A DNA stretch of 64,000 nt from Liolophura sinensis. Taxonomy: Eukaryota > Mollusca > Polyplacophora > Chitonida > Chitonidae. The position numbers and the translations under genes are program-made. Under the pieces are notes generated by a model that saw nothing but the letters and a program-made list of their open reading frames with translations, was not told the origin of the DNA and did no database searches. This document shows, piece by piece, positions 45,001-57,300 of the stretch; position 1 is the first letter of the stretch, and each line of letters begins with the position of its first letter. The stretch is taken from contig NC_088298.1 of NCBI RefSeq assembly GCF_032854445.1, positions 19,927,295-19,991,294 on the forward strand, in the 5' to 3' direction.

Positions 45001-48000
45001 GCGTGCTACCCCCCTCGGCCACAGGAGTTCCCAGACCCAAAAGTAGTTGGAAGCTACCTGTACTTTATGTAAATACAGTATAAACACGGGGCCATGTTAA
45101 ATAATACATGTAGATACTGTAGTGCTATGGAAATTTCGTCGCAGTTTGGAGGACATTAAAGTTTGTACATTTACAGACTACATGATGAGGTACATACACC
45201 CGGCACATACAAATATTCATCTTCTTAAAAAGAAGTTGAAAATATGTAGCAGAAAGAAAGAAAAATCACATTGTAATTTAATTATCAGGCTAATTGCCTT
45301 AGGCTCTGCTGCTAAGAATAGCCCGTTGCAGTGACACAAGACATGCATCATTACATTTAGACTATATACATGTATACAAAGGTTGTCTAAAACACATGTG
45401 ACAACTGAAATATATAACCCTATTTATAAGTATGTAATGCAGAGCGCTCAGTGACATGACAGATGATGTGATGTTTGTTGGAACATCTATTCTTTGGTTG
45501 GCAAAAACTAATGTTGTCGCACATAATTTGAATGAGAAGTATAAGAGACAATGAGGCTGTTTTTCTTTCGGCACTACCAGCATGGTTGAAAATGCTATGT
45601 CTTTTGAACTCTCATTGAATATTTCCAAGGAGATCTAAAATTCATAGATTTGTTGAAGAACTAGATTCAGAAAAGTACATGTACATGCAGTAGTTTTACA
45701 CGTAAGAACAGTATAAGATTTTACAATAATTTATTTATTTATTTACTTATTTGATTGGTGTTTTACGCCGTACTCAAGAATATTTCACTTATACGACGGC
45801 GGCCAGCATTATGGTGGGAGGAAACCGGGCAGAGCCCGGGGAAAACCCACGACCATCCGCAGGTTGCTGGAAGACCTTCCCACGTACGGCCGGAGAGGAA
45901 GCCAGTTTTACAATAATAATGCTATAACTAAAATTTCATTTTAAAACCCCATACCACTAAATAATGCACAGACGGAGTAAATGTTAACATGAATGTATTT
46001 GCATTAATTCTTTTCGACAAATTAATGTTTAAGTTATGATTGTACTTTTAGAAGCAGCACTTATGTGTACATGTTGAAGTCTTGATTCTGTCACACAGAT
46101 TCAGCTAATTAACAAATTAAAATCAGTTTCGCAACCCTGATTAAATACATCTTTATCAACTGCAGAGAAATACAGGCATCTCGTACAAAATATTCATTGT
46201 CATTGTTGACTACAAGTACGTGCATTTATATTTGCAAAGACACCCAATTTTCTACAAGGAATTTGAACAAATTAACCAACCCGAGGGTTTATCTCTCAGG
46301 TTTGAAAGAAAAAAGATGTACAGGTAGCAGTAAGTACATGTGTATTTGCCGGTAACTGTGTTAAAAAGTGGTTGCTACATGCAAACACTACCAATGATAC
46401 CTTTGGGACCTATTAATGTGAAAGCCCAGATGACCAGCTCGATTTGAAGAGGCCATGGGTTGGTTTTCTGAAGAAGATTCAGAGATTTCAAGCATGCTCG
46501 ACCATTGAGAGCCGCAATCACTTGAACTATCGACAACACTCTTCACTCCATGGCTTCTAAATTGATGACTTGTAATCAGTAACTGGTTGGCATTTAAAGT
46601 GCTTTGTAGCTTTATATTGACCTTTGTCAAGTGCTGTTTGTGCACAGGTGAGTTTGTGTTGTGAATAGTTGATTTGAATTCCATTGATGCGTAGATGCAG
46701 TATGCAAGCATTATGTAAATAAACGCCATTACCCCCTGGCCACAGAATTCTCTGCTAACTCAACCTTTGAATGTCCTTGTACATGTACTAGCTGTAGCCG
46801 GCTGTAAGCCGGTGTAGCCCGCTGTAGGCATTTCACTATATTAAATATTGAGTGATCAAGGTATTTGTTTTGCTTAAAACCATTTTCCTTTGATAGACTT
46901 ACATGTACATGTACCTGAGAGCAAAACAATAGCTTTGTGAGCGTAACAGAAACGCATGAGTATTTTTTCATCACGATTCACTTTTTTTTAAATTAAAATT
47001 TGGCTGCAGCCTTTCGCCATGATCGATGTTTTGTAAGGTACATACCTGGGGAAGGGTGGTATTTTACTGCAGGTGAAGTCTTCCACCCATAATGCTGACT
47101 GCTTTACCTTTAAATTGAAAACTTCTTGAGCATTAAATTAAACACATTTCAAATCAGGGCTGTCGTTATCTTTTTGAGCAGAAGGCTACCATGGAAAAGT
47201 ACATGTAGCTGGCTACATGTACCTAACAAAGACCTAAACATAGTGAAATAGGAGCTTTTGGTAAATTAGCAAACTGCATATAGATGGTTAGTTGGTAACC
47301 ACTTTTTGATAAAATCCCTGTAAAGTAATACATGGATAAATCTCCCTGCTTTCTTTGGTTGATGTGACAATACGACTGAAATATTGTGGCGTAACCCATT
47401 ACATGCCAACCTCAATCATTCACTCTTTGTTACTTTCGGTGAATGTGATATCATCTTCCTTTCTGGTCTTAACTCCCGCCATAAATTGACAGATTCTTAT
47501 CCATTCTCTTTGTTTCTGTTATCAGCTATCATTAAGTGGTATCTATAAATCTCAATTATATAATTGCATGCACATGTCCTGCTATTATTGGCTGCGTACG
47601 CGCAAATTTACGATTCTTGAGTTAGATTCAGATAGTGTTCACTTAACATTGTATGACATTAGCCAACTGTCGATGCTTTGTTATAAAGTCTAGGTCCATT
47701 GTTAGATGTAAATGAAAAACTATATAGTCTCTCAGCAGTTGGCTTTCATCATATTTTAGGGGGAAGGAGGGAGGGGGAGGGGGTGTGCGATCAGGATTGA
47801 CTTCTGATGAATAAGAATTCTGTACCTACATGATTATCTACAAGACTGTAAATCAGTCAGTCAGTCATTTGTCACTGGCAACATGTATTGACAGGACAGT
47901 AGATATCATCAACAGATTCAGGCCATGCATGTAGCTAGCGAATGGTGCAGCCGTGATTTGCACTCTCAGATCTGAGAAAACATGTTGAAATATTTTATGC

Positions 48001-51000
48001 ACCGCTCAGCTGTTCCTGTAACAAGCCATGCATTTTTCACTTCACTGTGTTGACAAGTAGAGAGTAGCCATGATTTGACTGTTCCCATAAAATACAATCT
48101 GTGATTGGTTGGAATTTAACCTGTCCACTAGTAAAACAGCTGTTATCCAATTAGATGTTGTTTGGCTGTTTAAATTACCGCTGACTGGCTGGCCTGTGGA
48201 TGGTAAAAACATTGCCAGGCTGGCAGGAGTTGCATAAGAACGGCTGGCCAGAGTTGCATAAGAACGGCTGTCAGGCCAGGTAAATTATAACAACAGGGAG
48301 GGAATATTAGGCTTTAAACATACATTCAGTCCTGGTGAATTAGGGGGTGATGAGTGAACAAAGTGGGAGATCATTCGTCTGAACTTTGATCAATCTTCAG
48401 CATGCCGTTAAAAGTGGAAGAAAAGTACAACGTGCTGCCTTCCAGGGAAAATCGCTATGGTACACACCATTGTATCCCCCATTGACTATAACTCTGATAT
48501 TAGCCAATGAGTGAGCTTCTAACAAATTGTCGGAAATTATCACCAGTGTTCAACAATGCAATGGCCGTTACAGCAGTGGCCGGCTACAGAGGATGATTCA
48601 AAGCAAAACATGTCCAAAACTAATGGGATTGATTGATTGATTTGTGTTTTACCCTGTGCTCAAGAATATTTCACTTATATGATGTCGGCCAGCATAATGG
48701 TGGGAGAAAACTGGGCAAAGCCTGGGGGGAACCCACGACCATCCGCAGGCTGCTGACAGACCTTCCTACGTACGGCCGGAGAGGAAGCCAGCATGAACTT
48801 GACTTGAACCCACAGCGACTGCATTGGTTAGAGTCTACTGGGTCATTACGCTGCACCAGCGCGCTAACCAATTAAACCAGGGAGGCCTCAAAACTAATGG
48901 GAAGATTGCAACATAGAGCTATGAAAAGGGGTGCATGAATACATTTTTGTCAAATGTTTTGGTGGCTATTACTGTTTAACAAGCTGCGATGAAATATTGG
49001 AAGTGGCTGGAATCGGGTTGACTTTAAATATAAAAGTTTGCTTGTAAATTTGATTTCATCTGAACTGGAGTGCTGGAACTAAAGGGAAGATTTTATCATG
49101 ACATGATACTACATGTAAGTTAAACGTCACAGCGATGTAGCAGGTCCGTTATAAATGCCAGCATCTTGTCAAAAGTGATGGGCTACATTTTTACGAGACC
49201 ATGAAACGAGGCACAAATATCACTTTTCATCAGATTTTTATTGTTAACTCTTCATTCTTTCCTTAAAAATGTTGATGTTGATGTGTATGGTTTTTTTGAT
49301 CACAAAATTTACCCTGAATGCATGAGACACAATCTAAACAGTGCAACAAAATTAAGTTCTGCCCAAAACGTTGTTTGATATCTCCCTTGATACGTAATCA
49401 GTTGATTTTGAAAATTGTGTAAAAAGAGTCAACCAGATTTTTCAATGGCAATTCTTTATTTTATCACAGAACTCGATCATTTTCATTCGATGATCAATAT
49501 TGTGTGTAGCTACCATGAGATTGTATCACATTTCGACAACGCGCTTGCATTGTGTTGGTGAGGCGTGCGATCTGACGTGAGATGGCTAACCACTCTGGGT
49601 CTCAGACCTGATGCAGGTTATGTTTAACCGCATGAATTTCTTGTGGTGTGTGCCATGTCCGTAATGCCCACCTACACGAATACTTCACGACTGGTAACGC
49701 AAATTCTGTGATGAAATCAAAATTTGACGGTGCAAAAAAAATCTGGTTGAGTCCTTTCGTAAAATTTTCCGAATCGACCGATTTCAGTTTGCGCATGCCC
49801 ATTAGCGCACAACTGCACCTGCACGTCCTTAATATACCACGTTCGCCGGACTACTGGGATGGTGTGTGCAAAATTTCAGTGCGATTTGGTACATACCACG
49901 GGAGATATCTAACAACTTTTTGGGGGGAACTTACTTTTGTTGCACTGTACAGAAACCAAGGGCTTCCAGGGATCTTGTCAGCCCCTGAACCCTGGTCTGT
50001 AGGCTCCCTGCGCTCGGCTCGGTTGACTGCCATCGCTACGCTCGGTAGAAGAAGATGCACTCCCTAAAATTTTTATTGCACTCCCAGTTTAACACTTCCT
50101 GGCTAACACTGTGTTTCAAGCACCAGGGGTTTGATAGATTCAGGTTTAATCCTCACCCAGGTCCTATACATGACATTCTGTTTGGGTACATACATGTACA
50201 TTTGCACCTGTATGTTATAGAATGACTTTCTCACATTTTATCCTGGGACTTGACATCTAACCTGCTCAGGTGGTTAGCATCCTAGAGCAGCACAGTGATC
50301 TAGTAGCCTCTCACCAATGCGGTTGCTGTGAGTTGAAGTCCAGCTCGTGGTGGTTTCCTCTACAGCCATACGCGGGAAGGTCTGTCAGCAACCTGCAGAT
50401 GTTCGTGGGTTCCCTATGCTGTGCTTGGTTTCCTATCACCATAATACTGGCCCTCTTTGTATATAGGTGAAATATTATTGAGTTTGGCATAAGACACCAA
50501 TGAAATAAATAAATAAAAAAAATCATATGTAACCTGTACACATAAGTTTAGCTGGGGAGAGGGGGGGGGGAGGGGAGAATTGTCTCAGTGTCTTTGAAAT
50601 GCCCTTTTCTGACAAAATTTACAGAGAGAAGATTGGAAATGAGATGCCCTGACTTGAAATTCTGGCTAAATCTATGCCTGTAAACATATGCAGGTGATTG
50701 GTTATATATCTGTCATCATTTAACTTTCTGTGATAATGATGATGGTTATGATGTCATCAGTTGTAACTTATACTGTGATCAGCTGATTAGTTGGCGTTAT
50801 TGATCATGTCAGGATAGAGTGGTTACCATCCAGATTTCAAGTACTTTTTCACCACGGTATGGCTGAAATCTTGCCGAGACAGAGTGGTGTTAAACCATAA
50901 TCATTCGTTCATTCATTCATTCATTCATTCAAGTACATTTCTGTGAAAGTTATTTATCATCAGTTAACTTTCTTTTCTTTTATCGCCAGTTAAATACATG

Positions 51001-54000
51001 TACATCGCTTTCTGTGATCAGTTAGCATTTTATCTATTGGTCATAATAGGAATTTCATTTTATTTACCATATAGATTTAACAGGAACATGCGAACACATA
51101 TGAGGTAGCTTTGGCGGGAGTAAAGTTCCCAAGTACTTGTTCTGTCCCAAAATCAGGAAACTTTGTTAATGACATGCAATTATACAAGGTGAATAATTCT
51201 GATGTGCAACAAAATGGTAGGGCAAAACACAGGAAGCAAACGGTTGGTTTACAAGTAAATGTTCAGTCTGTTTAGATTTAAAGAGTAATGTAAAAATTGA
51301 TAGATTTCAGACATGACGATAGTTTATTCCACTCTGGCGGACATTTGATTTGTGAAGTGTTGATATGTGTTGATAGATTGGTTTGTGAAGTTTTAAGTTC
51401 AGGGTTCTAGTTGGGTAACTATGTATATCAGATTGTCGTGTAAAAAACTCTTCTAAAATTGGCAGACAGTTTTTCCAGGTGATGAATAAATTTATGGTCA
51501 TTGACGATACAAACAAATTGATTCAGCCTGAAAACGTTCAAAATTTTTGTTCCTGGAATAACGGACCGGTGTGCTCTAATCTGCCCATTAAAATAATAGC
51601 TGTAATAGCCGTTTTTGGAGAAGGAAAAGGAGCTGTAAGTGTGTTGAAAATGTATTGCCTCATAATAAATTAGCATACGATAGATATGGAAATATCATGG
51701 AATTGTAAAGTATAAAGAGTTTTTTTTTATAACACAGTTTTTAATATATTGAATAAGTCTGATATTTGTAGATACTTTGCTGGATATGTGATTTATTTAT
51801 TTATTTGATTGCTGTTTTACGCCATACTCAAGAATATTTCACTTATACGACGGAAGCCAGCATTGTGGTGGGTGGAAACCGGACAGAGCCTGGGGAAAAC
51901 TCACGGCCATCCGCAGGTCGCTGAGAGACCTTCCCACATACAGCCGGAGAGGAAGCCAGCATGAGCTGGACTTGAACTCACAGCGACGGCATTGGTGAGA
52001 TACTCCTGGGTCATTACGCTGTGCCAGCGCGCTAACCAACTGAGCCACGGAGGCACGGTGTGTGTTTTTTTAACATAAATTCACTAACATAAAGTGCCTT
52101 AAATCTATAATTTATTTCATCTAACCATCAAACCCATATTTAATACATGTATAATATGGATTCCAATAACAAGTAAATTTAGTTTGTGAGAATACTCTAG
52201 ATGATGCCAAGGCCAATGGGTTTTCCTCCACATATAAGTGAAAAATTCTTGAGCAAAATGTTATGCACCAATCAAATAAAAAATTAATTAAATTTAGAAT
52301 GTAACATTGATATAAATTTACCATTAATTATTATGTAAGTCTTTCATCATTTAGCAGATATCCATTAGTTTTATTGACCTCCATTATCACAAGCCTCTGA
52401 CCTTGAAACGGCAGCTGAAGGTCATACACAGGAAGAAGGAACCTGTTTGTTTGGAGGAGAATCGTACCCTAACTTCCCCCACACAGCGATCAAGAAATCC
52501 ATATTTATCGACACCCGAGCTTCAGGAAATCAGGGCTTGTAGCCAGGGCAATGTATGCTGTGAGCTAAAGTTTATATCAGTAGCTGACGATCTCTGATAT
52601 CACAGACTTAATATCAAATCATGAAGGAAAGAAGGTTAAGAACCGTGAATTTTCTATGTAATTGGAAAATTATCGAACAGCTTCTAATAAACGATTATGT
52701 GTTAGTTTCCTGCATTGCTCATTTGTTATCAGCTCTAAAATGAGCCCCTTTGAAAGAAATGTATGTGTACATTACTCATAAACTTCCCGGCAGATCAGCA
52801 ATTCTTCCAAGTTTTTGCTGATAGATTTATTAGACTTTCAAATGATTCCCAATATAAAGCTGAGAGTGATAAAAAAAAAAACACAATCAGAGGGTCAGAG
52901 GAGAAGTGTTAACTCACACCAAAGCTGTGTACATGTAGTCTTGTTCAGTCCTGCTGTTAACCTGTTAGGTTATGTAGTACAAATGTATTACAAGAGAACT
53001 CATGGCTAGTCCAGCTTGGACCTGAATTAGAGTTACGCAGGCTATAAAGGTATCTCATTGGTATATTGCTCAAATAGCATGTTTGGACTCTTGAAATGGA
53101 ATGAAATGGAGTCTTCAAAGTTTTTCAGAATTCTCTGCATGTTACATTGTATATGGCACGGACAGAAAGCAGATGTCAGTCAGTTCCTACATAATATGTG
53201 ATTTCGCATTTGTTTCCCCTCAAAATATCAAGCAAGTATCTGACTTAATATCATTGCCAGTAGTCAAATTTGTATTTGTAAACACTGACATGTTGTCAGT
53301 TGTGCCCTCCCAGCTTCCTAGCGATGGGCGAGCAGATTGCCACCTCAAAGATTTTCAACATTCCCTTTTGTATAATAATGATTGATCGACCAATAACTGT
53401 TGTTGTTGTACATCGTAAATGAAAAGAGAGCTTCCCTGCTGTTTGATTTTTTTTTCTCCCTTTTTTTCAACATCCAGGACAGCTTTAATTTTTTATTTTC
53501 TGACCTTTTCATCGATCATGGTTTTCTGTTTGAGGAGACTTAAAAACAAGGATAGTCCAAGTGTAAGTCTGCTTGGTTCTTCCTTCTGCGTTTTACATGT
53601 ACATGTGTCATCAATGGATGACATCCTCATTGGCCTGGATGAAATACTGTAGATCCCTCATATTTCTGTCAAAGTGATTGTTTTTTTGGTGTGTGTTTTG
53701 GTAGATTGATAACCAGATGTTGAATTAAATCACACAAAGTCTTCTAGGATGTTGTCCATTTGTGCATGTACAAACTGGAATCTGTACACAGTTATGGGTT
53801 AGTGTACATGTATACCTATTCATTGTATAATGAGTGCAGCTTTCTGGTGCTTACGCTTATGGGGGATTTCCCTTTAGCTCAGTTGGTAGAGCGCTGGACA
53901 TAGGCTGTTGAATCCTGGTGTGACCCACGTAGTTATGTCCTTTGAACCATTACAACTGTACATGCTGTGTTCTGTTGATCTGTAACTCACTACTTTGAGG

Positions 54001-54929
54001 CACTTTTTATGCAAATATTGTACCTGTAGAGTCTTTACGCTGAAGCAAATTGGGTGCAATTTGCTCAAATAGAAAACACATGCTCATGTTAATTTCATTT
54101 AATTATTTATTTATTTATTTATTTAATTGGTCTCTTATGCAGTGTTTAGTATTTTCAATTGTACGGTGACGTCCAGCATTATTGTGAGAAGAAAGTGGGC
54201 AGAGCCCGGGGAGAAACACATGACCATCTGCAGGTTGCTGGCAAATCTTAACTCCCGCATACAAATACATTTAAGATCGACCTTCTTGTTACATGTACTC
54301 CTGTTCCCAAATCACAGTTTTAAATTTAAATAGGTAAATATGGCTCATGCACTTGTAAGAAGTAAGATAATTTGATTTGCTGTCCTGAATTTTTAACAAT
54401 TTGCAAGGTATATATACATGTATCAATGCACTGTGCATCATTTGCCAATCTTGAAGGGTTGTTTGGGCCTCCGTGGCTCAGTTGGTTAGCGCGCTAGTGC
54501 AGCGTAATGACCCAGGAACCTCTCACCAATGTGGTCGTTGTGAGTTCAAGTTTAGCTCATGCTGGCTTCCTGTCCGACCGTACATGGGAATATTTGTCAG
54601 CAACCTTCGGATGGTCGTGGGTTTCCCCAGGGCACTGCCCGGTTTCCTCCCACCATAATGCTGGCCGCCATCGTATTTAAGTGAAATATTCTTGAGTACG
54701 GCACAAAACACCAATCAAATGAAAATGAAATGAAGGGTTCTTACTCTCATCTCTCATCAAGCAGATTTTGATTTGTGCCAACAACTCACCATTTGTCAGA
54801 TCCTACATTCTGTAGTTCTGTTACATGTAGGTTACATTTGATCATTTTTATTGTTTTCAGGGAAAGATCGCAGCATCAGCAAGATAAAGAAATTAAAGCG
54901 GCGGATTTCAGCCAGCTTTGGGCGTCTCT
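42025..54929 (+). CDS. Partial gene: N-terminus of a CDK14/PFTAIRE-like kinase (two exons)
   Basis: Exon 42025-42073 starts MSADISRSVGRVPLRE and ends at a GTGAGT donor in phase 1. Exon 54861-54929 follows a TTTTCAG acceptor and continues in frame, with donor GTGAGT. The joined end reads SKIKKLKRRISASFGRL. From family knowledge this resembles the N-terminal KIGKMKKLRRTLSESFSRI motif of CDK14, and more weakly the MKKIKR motif of CDK16-18, membrane- and cyclin Y-associated PCTAIRE/PFTAIRE kinases. No kinase domain is in the window; it would lie to the right. Identification rests on about 20 residues, so it is a hypothesis. Confidence 0.5.
42460..42628 (+). mobile_element. SINE family A, truncated
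   Basis: Body and tail in the first intron of the candidate kinase gene, about 390 bp after exon 1. Confidence 0.87.
43590..43817. mobile_element. MITE family 2 (about 228 bp)
   Basis: Starts TACCCTAAATGACCTAAAAT and ends with an inverted CATCTAGGGTA. The inner part has CAAATAAATGTCACAAAATA and AAAACCTCAAAACACATTTC. Same family at 7494, 9624, 29207 and 56379. Confidence 0.8.
44841..45030 (-). mobile_element. SINE family A with internal deletion
   Basis: Tail, body and a diverged head are present; part of the middle is missing. Confidence 0.85.
45727..45905 (-). mobile_element. SINE family A, young 5'-truncated copy
   Basis: The closest match to the apparent consensus in the window (GTCGTATAAGTGAAATATTC, GGGCTCTGCCCGG intact); truncated within the body. 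Confidence 0.88.
48628..48887 (-). mobile_element. SINE family A, near full length
   Basis: All parts present in reverse orientation, head GCCTCCCTGGTTTAATTGG at the right. Confidence 0.88.
49338..49948. mobile_element. 611-bp TIR element (long, imperfect inverted ends)
   Basis: The left end ACAGTGCAACAAAATTAAGT and the right end are inverted copies over roughly 60-80 bp, including a GATATCTCCC block. No transposase frame is visible, so it is non-autonomous. Confidence 0.7.
50258..50518 (+). mobile_element. SINE family A, near full length
   Basis: Diverged head, B-box-like segment, body and AAATAAATAAAT end. Confidence 0.85.
51789..52055 (-). mobile_element. Full-length tRNA-derived SINE, family A
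   Basis: On the minus strand: head GCCTCCGTGGCTCAGTTGG with A box, B-box-like GAGTTCAAGTCC, body with GGCTTCCTCTCCGGCTG and CACCACAATGCTGGC, tail GAAATATTCTTGAGT and GCGTAAAACA, then (AAAT)n. About 265 bp. This copy, with those at 54466 and 55399, defines the family. Confidence 0.9.
52229..52288 (+). mobile_element. SINE family A tail fragment
   Basis: ATAAGTGAAAAATTCTTGAG and CACCAATCAAATAAAA. Confidence 0.7.
53872..53945 (+). mobile_element. tRNA-like head (SINE or tRNA pseudogene)
   Basis: TTTAGCTCAGTTGGTAGAGC forms a perfect D arm and A box. GTTGAATCC is B-box-like with one base missing. The anticodon stem does not pair, so it is not a functional tRNA. Confidence 0.6.
54103..54250 (-). 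mobile_element. SINE family A, decayed
   Basis: (AAAT)n end and body with TGCCAGCAACCTGCAGATGG on the minus strand. Confidence 0.75.
54466..54733 (+). mobile_element. Full-length tRNA-derived SINE, family A
   Basis: Complete copy on the plus strand from GGGCCTCCGTGGCTCAGTTG to an A-rich end. It lies about 130 bp left of the second candidate kinase exon. Confidence 0.9.
54861..54929 (+). CDS. Candidate kinase gene, second coding exon (basic SKIKKLKRR motif)
   Basis: 69 bp between a TTGTTTTCAG acceptor and a GTGAGT donor. Basic, with an RRIS phosphosite-like motif. It reads in frame from the first exon. Confidence 0.55.
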
Positions 54930-55398
54930 GTGAGTACTTGTGCTATACTATGACATATCTGTATGTCACATGCATGCCATGTAGAAAAAAGTCTCTTACT
55001 GTAAACTTGCCAAATGTCGATGGTTTATCCCGGGCACGGTGACAGTTTGCTTGACTTCGTGCAGATGAAAAAGTCTAGACTATGGCATTCAAGCAACAGT
55101 AAATTTAGGAACATAAAATATGTACGTCACACGTAGGAAAGTTACCCAGAAAGGCGGCACACTACAGTTTCTTCCACCCATAAGATTAACAGACATCGTA
55201 CAAGTGAAAAAATTTTGACTATGATGTTAAGGAACAGTCAGATAAATTTATAAATAAAATTCATGTATCTGCACATCACATGGGGGAAAGTTCAAGAGTA
55301 ACTTGCCGGTGGATGTGCACTACGACATGTAAGTGAAACAACTGGACTATAGGCTTAAGCATCCAACGTTGCTAGTCCACTAGTGCATGTACATGTAA

Positions 55399-55658
55399 CT
55401 TGCTCAGTTGGTTAGCGCTCTAGCGCAGTGTAATGACCCAGGAGTCTCTCACCAATGCGGTCGCTGTGAGTTCAAGTCCAGCTCATGCTGGCTTCCTGTC
55501 CGGCCGTAAGTGGGAAGGTCTGCCAGCAACCTGCCGATGGTCGTGGGTTTCCCCCAGGCTCTGCCCGGTTTCCACCCACCATAATGCTGGCCGCCGTCAT
55601 ATAAGTGAAATATTCTTGAGTATGGCGTAAAACACCAATCAAATAAATAAATAAATAC
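55399..55658 (+). mobile_element. SINE family A, near full length
   Basis: Head with GCTCAGTTGGTTAGCGCTC, intact B-box-like GTTCAAGTCC, conserved body, (AAAT)n end. Confidence 0.9.
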
Positions 55659-55669
55659 ATGTAACTTCA

Positions 55670-55878
55670 ACCTTTTCACATGTTTGCAAGTTGTTTATTC
55701 AAGTGTATTCTGAAGGCATTGTTTTGTGTAGACTGATAAAATTATACTTTTGTGTGTAAACCTGGAAATTGGCTAATCCAACCAATGTAGTTTTGTCTTC
55801 AAAATCAAATTATAAGTGAGCATAAATTGCACTGAAAGTTTTTCTTTCATATGCGAAAAGATTGAGGAATTAGGGTAG
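55670..55878. mobile_element. MITE family 1 copy
   Basis: TAACTTCAACCTTTTCACAT ... AAAGATTGAGGAATTAGGGT, about 209 bp; directly after a SINE end. Confidence 0.8.
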
Positions 55879-56040
55879 TTAAACAATAATCAAATAAATA
55901 ACTGTATAAATGAAGAAACTCTTACATGTACCACATACATGTAGCATGCAAACAAAGCTACAAATAAATAGTAGAGAAAGGAACCACATGTAGACAGTCA
56001 TCAGGTGTTTACTGTCTCATGAGTCATAAATGAACTGTTA

Positions 56041-56072
56041 CATATATATATATATATATAGATATAGATATA
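56041..56072. repeat. TA microsatellite
   Basis: About ten TA units followed by GATATAGATA. Confidence 0.9.
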
Positions 56073-56378
56073 TTCATGATGCAGTTGATTTATAGTAGAA
56101 GCATAAATATGTCAGATAAAATCGTCTAGTCTTGTTTACTCTGATAGAAAAGCCAGTGTTATTGATTATACATATATACATGTATTTACACTGAATATGA
56201 GCTCGTCTAGATGCATGTAGTTGTATAAATTATTAAATAGGATATTTACATGCGCTCTGCGCTGACTGCAAATTAACAACTCCTTTACAATAGTCTGGTC
56301 ACTGTTCTTAAATCTTTAGTGAGCTGATCATGTACAGATAACTGCTATGGCAGATTTCCTCACCTTACGGAAGAATGA

Positions 56379-56600
56379 ACTGTAAATGACCTAAAATTTT
56401 GTCCACAAAAGTGCAAGTTTTGAGGGAAATAAATGTCACTAAATATTATTTCTGGGGCTGAAACTGAAAATTTTCCAGTAGAATATCATGCCATGTTCCA
56501 AGTAAACTTTATAACCCTTATTTAAAATCAACAGAACTCTCAGAATCAGGACAAAAAGGGGCAAGTTAGTCATTGTTGAAATTTTAGGTCATTTAGTGTA
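56379..56600. mobile_element. MITE family 2 copy with clear inverted ends
   Basis: TGTAAATGACCTAAAATTTT and inverted AAATTTTAGGTCATTTAGTG, about 222 bp. Confidence 0.85.
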
Positions 56601-56804
56601 ATCCAGGTGTGTAGGTGTTGATCCTCATTATCAGTGAGGTAGATTACCCGTCGGTGTCATCTATATGCAAATTTTGTTTACAGAAACGCATACATGTATA
56701 AAGCCAATCGTTCACCCTAGAGAGTTACATGTAAGTGTAGAATTATTCATAAGGTAGACACATGTAATTAACTACAATTAATTATGATGTTAAGAAGTCT
56801 CTGA

Positions 56805-56900
56805 CCCTTGCTGGCTCAGCGGCTTAGTGGTCTCACCGACTTTAGTGTACCCACTCCAGAAGATCACACTGGTTCTTCCACAGCGAGGTTGAGAGATCAA
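56805..56900 (+). mobile_element. tRNA-like SINE head
   Basis: TGGCTCAGCGGCTTAGTGGT (A-box-like) and GAGAGATCAAATCTGA (B-box-like). Confidence 0.45.
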
Positions 56901-57144
56901 ATCTGAATACTACTAGTTTATAGTTGGAGCTTTCTTATGATGTACATGCAAATGTACATTAAAAATGATTAACTTCCTTCTGCTTGTAAATTTAAATTGC
57001 ATGTACGTAGTAACGATCCCTCCCACCCCCCACCCCCCCGCTTTTTGGTTGCTTGTGGGTCCGAGGCCACAATAAGTGACACATATAACGCCCTTGAGGC
57101 CATTGACATGGCCACTTGTCTAACAATATTGTGCACATATCTGT

Positions 57145-57300
57145 ATACGTCACATGTTGGAAAGTTCATTAATAACTTGCCAAATGTTGGTGGTTTTCTG
57201 CAGAGCTTCTGATCTTCTCCACACATAAAACTGACAGTCATAGTATTAGGGACAAATTCTTGAGTATAATCGCATGAAGTAACAATAAAGTAAATAAATA
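57145..57300 (+). mobile_element. Family B SINE fragment
   Basis: ACTTGCCAAATGTTGGTGGT, CTCCACACATAAAACTGACA, TTCTTGAGTATAAT and AAATAAATAAA end. Confidence 0.55.

Larger units (their letters stand above)
42074..54860 (+). other. Large first intron of the candidate kinase gene
   Basis: 12.8 kb between the two candidate exons. It contains SINEs, a family 2 MITE, the 611-bp TIR element and a 24-bp duplication (GGAGTTGCATAAGAACGGCT) near 48225-48275. No convincing exon of another gene was found. Confidence 0.5.

Noticed and set aside
46388-46729. 113-codon Ser-rich minus frame as a gene
   Set aside because: No recognisable domain, no splice context and no codon signal that I can defend.
49648-50067. 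139-codon plus frame as a transposase
   Set aside because: It overlaps the end of the 611-bp TIR element and continues outside it; no transposase motifs are visible.
52403-52597. Charged 64-codon plus frame as an exon
   Set aside because: No convincing acceptor and donor pair in phase with the candidate kinase exons.
53872-53945. Functional tRNA gene
   Set aside because: The D arm is perfect, but the anticodon stem does not pair and the B box lacks a base; best seen as a SINE head or pseudogene.
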